This document shows, in pieces, positions 25,143 through 32,881 of a stretch of 64,000 bases of DNA; the first letter of the stretch is position 1, and each line of letters opens with the position of its first letter. The stretch is taken from contig JACKOF010000004.1 in NCBI GenBank assembly GCA_024234435.1, forward strand, positions 21,517 to 85,516, in the 5' to 3' direction. Below the pieces are notes generated by a model, which worked only from the letters and a program-made list of their open reading frames with translations, made no database searches and was not told the DNA's origin. The DNA is from Pseudomonadales bacterium. GTDB lineage: Bacteria > Pseudomonadota > Gammaproteobacteria > Pseudomonadales > Porticoccaceae. The position numbers and the translations under genes were made by a program.

Positions 25143-26440
25143 TTGTTGCTTCCAAAATCAGGCATGGATATTTTTAATGGTACAGCGTTGGCTACTACGG
25201 CTATGCCATTTTCATAGCGGGGTCTGAATGTTAATGGCCGTACATTAGCCCGGGCGTATTTCTCTACTTCGGCGCTATCGATGGAGTCGCTGTGATTAAC
25301 AACTTTGATATTGTTTACCCGGCCTTTTACGTTGATGTCCATTTCTATTTCTGCCCAGGGGGTTGATTCCGGGTAGCGGGGCGCAGCAAGGGTCTGGGTG
25401 ACAGGTAAAATAAGAGGTCTGCCAAAAATATATTCAACCAGTTTGTCTTTTTGGGGGCTGGTGTTCGCCAGCTCATATGCCTGCTGGTAGGACTGAGCTG
25501 CAGAGTTTTTTCGTCCGAACAGGAGGTACCAGTCGCCAAGTTCGGCATAGGCTTCGGCTTGTTCTGCCGTGCGGTTTTCAGCGGCCGCCAAGCTGATAAT
25601 TTCCGAGTGTGCGATACGGCCGTTTTTGTAGTAGTTGTAGCGCAGGCTACCGTCAGTATCAGAGGGCTCATAACCAAACCATTTCTGTCGGGCGAACGGA
25701 TCCTCTTCAGGTAATGATTGGTATCGGGTGTAATGCATTGCCAGCTGGTAACTTGTGTTGGCGATTGCCCGAAGTATTTCCGTTAGCTGTACAGGCAAGG
25801 TCTGGAACGTCTGGTGATGTTTCTTTGCCAGCCCTATGGTGGTGTTGAAAAGATTGTGCGCTGATGCCAGATGGGTGAGATCCTGACGAGATTTTTTTGA
25901 CCGATTGTAAATGGACAGATGCCAGCTGGCGGTTTCAAACAGAATTGGCAGCAACCTGGGATCATCCTGGCCGTAGGCTTTCAGATGCAGCCAGTTAAGC
26001 TGGTTGAGATACTCCCCGGCCTCAAGGGTCATGTTTCGGGCTTCAAGGGAGCTGATAATGCCTCGTAACATAGGTGCTTGCGAGAGACTGTAGATACCAT
26101 TGTTGACACGGCTGATATGCAGGGCATCCTTGTAGACCTGTTCGGCGTCCGCGTGTCGGCCGACGGTTGTGTAGGCGGCTCCAAGGCTGAAAAGCTGTTC
26201 TGAAAGCTGCAGGTCGTAGGCGCCACCAATGGCCTCCTGCTCATCAATCGCCTGCTCGTAACGGTCAATGACAGCACTGAGTGCCTGGAGATCTTTTTCC
26301 GGTTCTGGTGCGGTGAGCGGGTCCAGCTGCCGTGTCGATGTTGGGGGCGGGGTTTTGCTGACTTGCTGCGCAGTATCAGGTGCCGCTATTAATGGTGGAC
26401 AACACAACAATGTTGCCAGCAAAGCCGACAACATCGGCAT
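25139..26440 (-). CDS. TPR protein with TonB C-terminal-like domain, first gene of the operon
   Basis: About 433 residues from ATG 26440, which starts a good signal peptide (MPMLSALLATLLCCPPLIAA). GTG starts at 26470 and 26500 are also open and none has a strong ribosome binding site. The body is helical with TPR-like repeats (about 60-330). The last 90 residues read like a TonB C-terminal domain: PRYPESTPWAEIEMDINVKG, INNIKVV-type strand, then RPLTFRPRYENGIAV. No membrane anchor besides the signal peptide, so probably periplasmic. It heads the 13-gene operon, divergent from the AEC transporter; the promoter must lie in 26441-26644. Confidence 0.75.
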   Translation of the reverse strand: MPMLSALLATLLCCPPLIAAPDTAQQVSKTPPPTSTRQLDPLTAPEPEKDLQALSAVIDRYEQAIDEQEAIGGAYDLQLSEQLFSLGAAYTTVGRHADAEQVYKDALHISRVNNGIYSLSQAPMLRGIISSLEARNMTLEAGEYLNQLNWLHLKAYGQDDPRLLPILFETASWHLSIYNRSKKSRQDLTHLASAHNLFNTTIGLAKKHHQTFQTLPVQLTEILRAIANTSYQLAMHYTRYQSLPEEDPFARQKWFGYEPSDTDGSLRYNYYKNGRIAHSEIISLAAAENRTAEQAEAYAELGDWYLLFGRKNSAAQSYQQAYELANTSPQKDKLVEYIFGRPLILPVTQTLAAPRYPESTPWAEIEMDINVKGRVNNIKVVNHSDSIDSAEVEKYARANVRPLTFRPRYENGIAVVANAVPLKISMPDFGSNK

Positions 26441-26644
26441 GCGCCAACGGGATATAACAATATGACGCACAAAATATGGAAAGGCCCCGCTATAATGCAC
26501 TGTCTTCCACCACCGTTATTGTTGATAGAGTTAGAACCACTGCGTCGGAGTTTGTTCCAATGGGTTTTCGCCCTACCCCGGCCCCTACAGTATAGCGTTG
26601 AGCACGAATAAAAATACCCAATAAAAGAGAGGTGATACAGAAAG

Positions 26645-27541
26645 ATGTACACGGTTTTGCTACATGTATTAGCACCAGTTCTCATCTGTATAGGTATCGG
26701 TTTTTCATGGGCACGCAGGGGGGTTGCATACGATACCGGGTTTGTTTCTCGCCTGGTGATGAACGTCGGTGCGCCTTGCTTGATTATTTCATCTATCACC
26801 CAGGTTGAAATCTCCACAACCGCAATGCTACAGGTTTCCGGAGCGGCGCTGGGTGTGGTGAGCGGTTCGGCAATCCTGGCGGCAATTGTTGTCAGGTTCA
26901 CCGGCGGCGAATGGCGGACATTGGTGCCCCCCGTGATTTTTTCTAACAGTGGCAATATGGGGTTGCCGCTGTGCCTGTTTGCATTCGGTCAGGAGGGGTT
27001 GGTGCTGGCGGTAGCCTATTTTCTGCCGCTAACCGTGCTGCATATGTCGGTAGGCCTGTTTATTGTGAGTAATGCAGAGGGGGGCACGTTTTCCCGTATT
27101 TTGCATACCGTCAGACAGCCGATTTTAATCTCTGCTGTTTTGGCTTGCGTGATGCTGATGTTCAATCTCTCACTTCCTCTGTGGGTGAAAAACACGGTTG
27201 ACCTGCTGGGTGGGATGACGATTCCACTGATGCTGATTACGCTGGGTGTTTCACTGGCGACGTTGCACAGCTCCAATTGGTTGCAGAGTCTGTTGTATTC
27301 AGTGCTCCGCATTGGTGGCGGGTTGGCGTTGGGGATATTTTTTGCTCATTGGTTTGAGCTGGAAGGTGCTGCGCGTAATGTAGTCATACTACAGGCCATG
27401 TTGCCGGCGGCGGTGTTTAATTATTTGCTGGCCGTGGGTAATAACCGGCAGCCAGAGCTGGTTGCCGGTATTGTTGTTACCTCGACAGCCATGGTGTTTT
27501 TGGTGCTACCTTTTGTATTGCCGTTTCTGGTGAATAGCTAA
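26645..27541 (+). CDS. AEC-family (auxin efflux carrier-like) transporter
   Basis: 298 residues, about ten hydrophobic segments. The pattern VLAPVLICIGIGFSWARRG at the start, SNSGNMGLPLCLFAFG in the middle and ILQAMLPAAVFNYLLA near the end is typical of AEC transporters, which move small carboxylates such as malonate. It is followed after 15 bases by a CoA-transferase and then a MaoC dehydratase, all on the same strand, so the substrate may be a dicarboxylate or hydroxy acid activated to a CoA ester (inference). A TATAAT lies at 26491-26496, but without a matching -35. Confidence 0.87.
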   Translation: MYTVLLHVLAPVLICIGIGFSWARRGVAYDTGFVSRLVMNVGAPCLIISSITQVEISTTAMLQVSGAALGVVSGSAILAAIVVRFTGGEWRTLVPPVIFSNSGNMGLPLCLFAFGQEGLVLAVAYFLPLTVLHMSVGLFIVSNAEGGTFSRILHTVRQPILISAVLACVMLMFNLSLPLWVKNTVDLLGGMTIPLMLITLGVSLATLHSSNWLQSLLYSVLRIGGGLALGIFFAHWFELEGAARNVVILQAMLPAAVFNYLLAVGNNRQPELVAGIVVTSTAMVFLVLPFVLPFLVNS

Positions 27542-27556
27542 TCACAGAGAAAACAG

Positions 27557-28744
27557 ATGAATAAAAAACCATTACAGGGTTATCGCGTAATCGAGCTGGG
27601 TCAATTGCTGGCTGGCCCGTTTGCCGGATCGTTGTTGGCTTACTTTGGTGCTGAAGTTATCAAGGTTGAGCCGCCGGGTGGCGACCCGTTGCGCAACTGG
27701 CGAGAGTTACAAGACGGGACGTCACTTTGGTGGCGTAGCCTGGGGCGCAACAAAAAGTGCATCACGCTGGACTTGAAAACCGAACGTGGCCGAGAGTTGG
27801 TGGCAGAGTTGATTGACGGTGCCGATGTGCTTATTGAAAATTTTCGGCCCGGTGTGATGGAGGATTGGAATCTTGGCCCGGAGCGGTTTAAACGCAGTAA
27901 CCCCGGTTTGGTATTTGCGCGTATTTCCGGCTATGGCCAAACCGGGCCTTACGCGAGTAAACCGGGTTTTGCCTCAGTCTGCGAAGGTATTAGCGGTTTC
28001 CGTTACGTGAACGGCTTTCCCGGCGAAGCGCCGGTGCGCCCCAACCTGAGTATCGGTGACAGTATTGCTGGGTTGCACACGGCTTTTGGTATTGTGATGG
28101 CGTTGCTCTCTCGTGAGAAAACCGGTGCTGGCCAGATGATTGACGTTGCGCTGTACGAAGCCATGTTTAATTTGATGGAAGGGGTGATTCCTGAATACAG
28201 TGGCGCGGGTGTTATCCGCGAACCTTCCGGCACAACTGTTACCGGTATCGTCCCCACCAACACCTATAAGTGCGCCGACGGAAAGTTTGTGGTGATCGGA
28301 GGGAATGGTGATTCCATCTTTCAGCGGTTAATGAAAGCGGCCGGGCATCCGGATTTAGCGGTTGATTCGCGGCTGGCAAATAATGCTGGCCGAGTCGAAC
28401 ATGAAGCGGAAATCGATCAAATTCTCTCCGGCTGGTGTTCGGCCCACCCCAGCAGAGAAATTCTCGACAAGCTGGAAGTGGCGCGAGTACCCGCCGGACC
28501 AATTTATAGTGTCGAAGATATGTTTAATGACCCGCATTTTCGAGAGCGCAAATTATTTGAGCGGGTAGAAATAAATGGCAAGCCACTGGATATTCCCGCA
28601 ATGGTGCCAAAGTTCTCAGACACTCCTGGGTCCACGGAATGGCCTGGTGCCGAGCTTGGTAGCCACAACAGGGAAGTGTTGCAGAATCTGCTCAATCTCA
28701 GCGACCAACAGATTGCTGAATTGCAGCAGCAGGAAGTTATTTGA
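27557..28744 (+). CDS. CaiB/BaiF family CoA-transferase (class III)
   Basis: 395 residues, the normal length. Key patterns: GYRVIELGQLLAGPFAGSLLAYFGAEVIKVEPP at the N-terminus (split here only for family recognition), NKKCITLDLKTERGRE, and the segment ADVLIENFRPGVMEDW, whose Asp/Glu region hosts the class III active-site aspartate. Such enzymes move CoA between carboxylic acids by a ping-pong or ternary mechanism. It sits between an AEC transporter and a MaoC hydratase with gaps of 15 and 23 bases; together they suggest uptake, activation and hydration/dehydration of one organic acid. Confidence 0.93.
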   Translation: MNKKPLQGYRVIELGQLLAGPFAGSLLAYFGAEVIKVEPPGGDPLRNWRELQDGTSLWWRSLGRNKKCITLDLKTERGRELVAELIDGADVLIENFRPGVMEDWNLGPERFKRSNPGLVFARISGYGQTGPYASKPGFASVCEGISGFRYVNGFPGEAPVRPNLSIGDSIAGLHTAFGIVMALLSREKTGAGQMIDVALYEAMFNLMEGVIPEYSGAGVIREPSGTTVTGIVPTNTYKCADGKFVVIGGNGDSIFQRLMKAAGHPDLAVDSRLANNAGRVEHEAEIDQILSGWCSAHPSREILDKLEVARVPAGPIYSVEDMFNDPHFRERKLFERVEINGKPLDIPAMVPKFSDTPGSTEWPGAELGSHNREVLQNLLNLSDQQIAELQQQEVI

Positions 28745-28767
28745 ATCAGTAGAGCGTTTCTCGAAGC

Positions 28768-29208
28768 ATGAAGTATTTTGAAGATTTCATTAAAGATGAA
28801 AAGTTTGTATCAGACCTTCGTTACTTAATCAGCGAAGCGGAAATTATTGAGTTTGCCTCCCAATGGGATCCGCAGCCATTTCATATTGATCCGCAAACAG
28901 CGGCAAAAACAGAAATGGGTCAGGTGTTTGCTTCGGCACAGCATACAATGGCGATAACCACCAGGCTTGCTCATGACAGTGGGTTTTACGACATTGCCAT
29001 GGTAGCAGGATTTGGTGTAGATGAAATGCGCACTCCAAGGCCGGTTTTTGGTGGTGATCAAATCGGTTTGAAACTAACCATTTATGACGTGAAAGAATCT
29101 GCCAGTCGGCCCCATCAAGGGATTGTTACATACGCATTTGAAGCGTTTAACCAACATGACGAAACAGTGATGACCTATCGGTTGGTGTTGTTGGTTAACA
29201 AAAGATAA
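28768..29208 (+). CDS. MaoC-family (hotdog) acyl-CoA dehydratase
   Basis: 146 residues. The R-hydratase-like motif WDPQPFHID (Asp 34, His 39) marks the catalytic part of a single hotdog domain, with GDQIGLKLTIYDVKES later. MaoC enzymes hydrate or dehydrate enoyl-CoA esters; single-domain forms act as dimers. Third gene of the AEC - CoA-transferase - MaoC module. It converges with the VF530-like gene over a 30-base gap, in which I see no clear hairpin. Confidence 0.88.
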   Translation: MKYFEDFIKDEKFVSDLRYLISEAEIIEFASQWDPQPFHIDPQTAAKTEMGQVFASAQHTMAITTRLAHDSGFYDIAMVAGFGVDEMRTPRPVFGGDQIGLKLTIYDVKESASRPHQGIVTYAFEAFNQHDETVMTYRLVLLVNKR

Positions 29209-29238
29209 TTTATTGCTCTGCACGGGTTTTTTGTACTA

Positions 29239-29805
29239 CTACTTGTTTCTCGATTTGGCCCAAGGGTCTATTTTGTTCCCGGTCTTGCTTTTGCCGAGTC
29301 TGTTTGGTGAGGATTCTTGCGAGCCTTGTGGTTCTGGTTGTGTTTGCCAGGGGCCTCTTCGGGCACTACTTACAGGACGTTTGTTGTCATGAGTGCCTGA
29401 ACGCTTGTCCGAGCGATGCCTTTTATCGCGATTCCATTCGGATGCCTTTTCTGCGCGTTTTTCACGTAATTGCTCGGCATCTTCCAGGCTTAGTTTTGCC
29501 GGTTCTCCCGGAGTTTGCTCTTGTGGAATAATCCGGTCTCTCGGTGGTAAATCAAACTGGCTGGACGATGCTTTAGGTAAGTTTTTATATTGATACAAAT
29601 AAAAAGCTTCAACTTTTTCCCGCGCCCAATCTGTTTTTTTTAGAAACTTCACACTGGACTCAATACTCGGGTTAGTCTTGAAACAGTTGATATTCAGGTA
29701 GGCAAAAAGAATTTCAAAACCGTAGTAATCAACTATTTCCGACAACAGGTTTTTTAAGCCAACACCGTGCAGGGGGTTGTTTTTATAATTAATCTCATCG
29801 TTCAT
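29239..29805 (-). CDS. VF530-family (DUF2132) protein with basic tail
   Basis: 188 residues from ATG 29805. The first 75 residues carry the VF530 pattern: NPLHGVGLKNLLSEIVDYYG, LNINCFKTNPSIESSVKFL and WAREKVEAFYLYQYK. VF530 proteins are small and proposed to bind DNA. Beyond about residue 85 the chain becomes polar and basic (KRHRSDKRSGTHDNKR), longer than the usual stand-alone VF530, and probably disordered. Monocistronic. Confidence 0.85.
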   Translation of the reverse strand: MNDEINYKNNPLHGVGLKNLLSEIVDYYGFEILFAYLNINCFKTNPSIESSVKFLKKTDWAREKVEAFYLYQYKNLPKASSSQFDLPPRDRIIPQEQTPGEPAKLSLEDAEQLREKRAEKASEWNRDKRHRSDKRSGTHDNKRPVSSARRGPWQTQPEPQGSQESSPNRLGKSKTGNKIDPWAKSRNK

Positions 29806-30003
29806 CACAGAGTCCGGTCACGGGTGTAAAGTTTCTCCATTATACTGTTCCCTGCGCTGATAAAGAATCACAGCGTTAATGGCGTTTACCCTGATTCTGC
29901 ATACCGTAACAGTGTTTACTCCGTCAATTTATAGGTAACGCGAATATGGGTTTCTGCCGTTATAATAGACCACTTCATTTACTTGTCTCGGTTACTTAAA
30001 TAT

Positions 30004-30696
30004 ATGACGACTATTGTTCAAATCGCATGTGCTCAGACTACATGGCCTTATTTTTCAGTCACACATTTGTTTCGAGTTGTTGTGGCACTAATTGGTATGG
30101 TGTTGAGTTCGGTGCCTGGACATGCGTCAAGCAATGACCACCTGGATATCGGCATGTTGTCAGCTACAAAAAAGATCAGCGATAAACACACCTTGTTTAT
30201 GGCTGGAGGTACAGTAGTAGAGAACTTCAAAGGTGAGCTGGCAACAATTGGAGTTTCTGGCAAAATCAACGATTCGCTTTCATGGCAAAGCGCCTATTTT
30301 CTATACAGTGCCCGTATTGAAGGTGAGGAGCGACACTACGACCACCGTCTTCGCGGGTCGTTAACGTATAAGCATAATGTCGGTGACTGGACGCTCTCAC
30401 ATCGTTCGCGGGTCGAATACCGTGTGGGTGACGTGTCAGATGGCTTCCGATATCGACCTGCTTTTAACTTGTCACACCCTCTGACGATAGCCGACATGAA
30501 ACTGAAAACGTATATCGAGTTTGAGCCGATTTATGACTTTAGGGCACATTCCGACACACTGGCTTTGTATATTGCTGGTGTCGCTATCCCCCTGCTTGAA
30601 CGGGTGACTCTGGACGTGGCTTATTTTCGGGTGCATAACCAACAGACTGAAAAAGATACTTTTGGTCCGCAGGTAATACTTAATATCAGGTTGTAG
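30004..30696 (+). CDS. DUF2490-like outer-membrane beta protein
   Basis: 230 residues from ATG 30004 (TTG 29983 is also in frame). A long N-terminus with an export-type hydrophobic segment ends at about GHASS. The rest alternates in short strands with aromatic girdles (LSWQSAYFLYSARIEG, WTLSHRSRVEYRVGD), resembling DUF2490 proteins, which are predicted outer-membrane barrels of unknown role. The protein ends in a typical barrel C-terminus (VILNIRL). A -10-like TATAAT lies at 29961-29966. A strong hairpin lies 131 bases downstream. Confidence 0.68.
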   Translation: MTTIVQIACAQTTWPYFSVTHLFRVVVALIGMVLSSVPGHASSNDHLDIGMLSATKKISDKHTLFMAGGTVVENFKGELATIGVSGKINDSLSWQSAYFLYSARIEGEERHYDHRLRGSLTYKHNVGDWTLSHRSRVEYRVGDVSDGFRYRPAFNLSHPLTIADMKLKTYIEFEPIYDFRAHSDTLALYIAGVAIPLLERVTLDVAYFRVHNQQTEKDTFGPQVILNIRL

Positions 30697-30827
30697 TCGA
30701 AAGGGCGGCGATATTGTCTGGTCTGTCATCAATATAGCAGCTCAATTCTGGCAGTAAAGACAATGCTTCAGATTAAATGCTGCTCGCCCTGTTTGCAGCC
30801 TGCGAATTTTTCGGTAAGTCCATAATG

Positions 30828-30856
30828 AAAGAACCCGCTTTTAAAGCGGGTTCTTT
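30828..30856. terminator. perfect 14-bp hairpin, bidirectional terminator
   Basis: Bases 30828-30841 pair perfectly with 30843-30856; both arms end in A/T tracts, so it can stop transcription from either side. It lies between the DUF2490-like gene (plus strand) and the rhombosortase operon (minus strand). Confidence 0.85.
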
Positions 30857-30901
30857 ATAATTATATTTATCAAAAAATTATGTCAATTTATGGCATGAGG
30901 T

Positions 30902-31051
30902 ATGAGTGATTCTGGATCAGGTGCTAAAAAACCTGACGGGTGGTTGCAGCAGTATACTGAACTTCAGCTATCGGAGGCGTTATCAATTTTTAATAGTCGT
31001 TCACTATGCCATACCCGGATGATTTGGATTAATGAAGTGCTTCGTAAATAA
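30902..31051 (+). CDS. possible small ORF of 49 codons
   Basis: ATG 30902 to TAA 31051 encodes a 49-residue polar peptide beginning MSDSGSGAKKPDGWLQQYTE, with a plausible amphipathic helix in the second half. The only Shine-Dalgarno-like GAGG is one base from the ATG, too close. No family recognised. It lies in the otherwise empty interval 30697-31114, after the terminator. I list it as a candidate only; conservation in relatives would be needed to accept it. Confidence 0.22.
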   Translation: MSDSGSGAKKPDGWLQQYTELQLSEALSIFNSRSLCHTRMIWINEVLRK

Positions 31052-31114
31052 ACAAGTCGTGGGTATGGATACACATCATGAAGAAAGAAAAAGAGTTAAG
31101 CAAAGTAAGGGAGA

Positions 31115-31714
31115 TTACTCTATTCGTGGCTCTTGACTTAATCTATTTAACACGGGTTTTGAGGAGAATAGTCGAGCAATCAAGGCAATCAGTATGCCGA
31201 CCAATACACCGCACACATGGGCTTCGAAAATTATTGCTATCTCCCCGAGCATATTCCTATAACCGAGCTGAGTTCTAACCATTTCGTAGAGAACCTTTCC
31301 GCACAAAATGACGAGAATTGTCAGGAACAATGGTTTTTTTTGTAAGGCCTTCTCTGTAGCAGAATAGGCAACAAAGGCATGTAGTAACCCCGATAATCCG
31401 TTATACCATTGGATGTTGGGGTAAACCATTAGCAGCGCCAAGCTAATCAGCATTGATAAAACGCCCCACTGAATAAGCAGCACTTTTATGTTGATGCTCT
31501 TGTAGAAAAAAGAGTATGTGATGACACCAGCTATTGCATTCAACGCAAAATGGTTATTGTTTGAGTGAACAAAGTGCGCTGTCCAGATACGCCATATCTC
31601 GCCGCTAAATATCAATTTTCGATCAAACTCAAGCGCGAGTGTGTAATTCTGTAGCTGCCAGAGAAAAAAAATACAAATAGAAGTCACGAATATCTTGTAA
31701 GAGATTGATGGCAT
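31115..31714 (-). CDS. rrtA: rhombosortase (rhomboid-family intramembrane protease)
   Basis: 199 residues, six predicted membrane helices. The rhomboid catalytic Ser is in NGLSG (Ser 108) and the His in EAHVCG (His 166); the early WRIWTAHFVH (41-50) is also typical of the rhombosortase branch. Rhombosortases cut proteins bearing a C-terminal GlyGly-CTERM anchor. The preceding gene, seven bases upstream in the same direction, encodes a lipoprotein with exactly such a tail, so enzyme and substrate are co-transcribed. Confidence 0.88.
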   Translation of the reverse strand: MPSISYKIFVTSICIFFLWQLQNYTLALEFDRKLIFSGEIWRIWTAHFVHSNNNHFALNAIAGVITYSFFYKSINIKVLLIQWGVLSMLISLALLMVYPNIQWYNGLSGLLHAFVAYSATEKALQKKPLFLTILVILCGKVLYEMVRTQLGYRNMLGEIAIIFEAHVCGVLVGILIALIARLFSSKPVLNRLSQEPRIE

Positions 31715-31721
31715 GAGGTCG

Positions 31722-32555
31722 TTATTTTCTGAATAATCGGATCGCTAATAAACCAGACAAGACCAACAGAAATGGCCATTGAATTGCACCACCCCCGCCA
31801 TAGCCTTCCCGGTGGGATAGCTGAACGCTGTTATCGTTTTTTATTTTTTCTTTAAATTTGTCGAGCTCAATAGCGAGGTTGTCGGACATATTCGCCATCG
31901 CCAGCTCGAAGCCTTCTGTTCGGGCGCTTCGGCTGGCTTGACGGACTTCTACTAAGGTTGATGCCTTCTGAGTATCACTAACACCGGGTGCACGGAAGAG
32001 CATTTTTTTCGAATGGACATCAAAGATTGCTGTATCGACAAAGGTCGTGACCTGATTCTGATTACCTTTAATGAAATAAGCTCCAACAATTGTCCAGTAC
32101 ATGACTGAGCTCTTTGTTTCCGCAGTGATGGCGACTTGGTCGTATGAAACCAGCGCGATAATATCAAGGCCGTATAGACGAGCTATTTGCTCGACGCCTT
32201 TAAAACCTTTTGATGAACGCAAATAGGTTTCCGGAATTACAGTAATATCTTTGACGTATTCCAGTTCAACAAACTTGCTTTTTACTTCTTCAAGCAGCTC
32301 TGACTTTTTTGACTCAGGCAGCGACAAGGATGAAGTTATATCAGATGGCACGAATGCCAGCCCGACATTCAGCGGTAGCTGTAGGTGAGGTTTGATTTCT
32401 TCGTGCTTCGGTGGAACTTCCCCGTTGGGGTATAGGTAATCGACCAGGCTACTTGAAACGCCTCTTCTGCCGTCATAGCCGAAATACGTTGAGCACGATG
32501 TCAACAGTATAGTAATAGTAATAGCAAAGCCTATTTTTTTAACGGCAGTATTCAT
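31722..32555 (-). CDS. rhombotarget lipoprotein with GlyGly-CTERM tail
   Basis: 277 residues from ATG 32555, which has AAGGAG five bases upstream; an upstream in-frame start at 32588 is less likely. Lipobox ILLTSC (Cys 21). The central domain resembles periplasmic lipoproteins (NVGLAFVPSDIT; VEQIARLYGLDIIALVSYDQ). The end is a sorting signal: a glycine run (GYGGGG), a hydrophobic helix (WPFLLVLSGLLAI) and basic residues (RLFRK). This matches the rhombotarget lipoprotein family found beside rhombosortases. It would be lipidated at one end and cut by RrtA at the other. Function after processing is unknown. Confidence 0.87.
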   Translation of the reverse strand: MNTAVKKIGFAITITILLTSCSTYFGYDGRRGVSSSLVDYLYPNGEVPPKHEEIKPHLQLPLNVGLAFVPSDITSSLSLPESKKSELLEEVKSKFVELEYVKDITVIPETYLRSSKGFKGVEQIARLYGLDIIALVSYDQVAITAETKSSVMYWTIVGAYFIKGNQNQVTTFVDTAIFDVHSKKMLFRAPGVSDTQKASTLVEVRQASRSARTEGFELAMANMSDNLAIELDKFKEKIKNDNSVQLSHREGYGGGGAIQWPFLLVLSGLLAIRLFRK

Positions 32556-32881
32556 GCACTCTCCTTGAAATATGTTTCTGCAACTCACGCTATGATCGTA
32601 ATATCTCTAATACCATCCGAAGTAATAACTTGTTCTGCATGGGCGTGAAGTTTCTGTGGAAAGGAGTCTGGTATTGCTGGCGCCACTCCTTCAGCTTGTA
32701 TCCCTGTGTTGCTCTATGTGATTGCTTTAGTGACAGACGATAGCGCTATATTGGTTTGTGATCAAGGTAATGGCTTTTGGCCATTCATTCGTTATGTACT
32801 AGCAATTGATAACCGGGCTTGTTGTCCCCAGTTAGGCTATAATACCCGGCCATAACACCTCTACCTTTGCCCTCGCCAACC

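Noticed and set aside
12295..26440. Zorya-type or other named phage-defence system
   Set aside because: A MotA-like gene is present, but I see no Zorya helicase or nuclease gene (ZorC, ZorD, ZorE) and no other defence gene around; envelope function fits better.
26491..26496. TATAAT on the plus strand before the AEC transporter
   Set aside because: No -35 element at 16-18 bases and no extended -10; it also overlaps the possible start of the divergent TPR gene, so I do not call a promoter.
29239..29500. Possible frameshifted or fused gene from the long basic tail of the VF530 protein
   Set aside because: The tail is in frame with a well-formed stop and reads as ordinary disordered, basic sequence; no second domain is cut.
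31078..31278. 66-codon plus-strand open frame over the rhombosortase 3' end
   Set aside because: It is antisense to a strongly supported gene and its peptide is not protein-like beyond the first residues.
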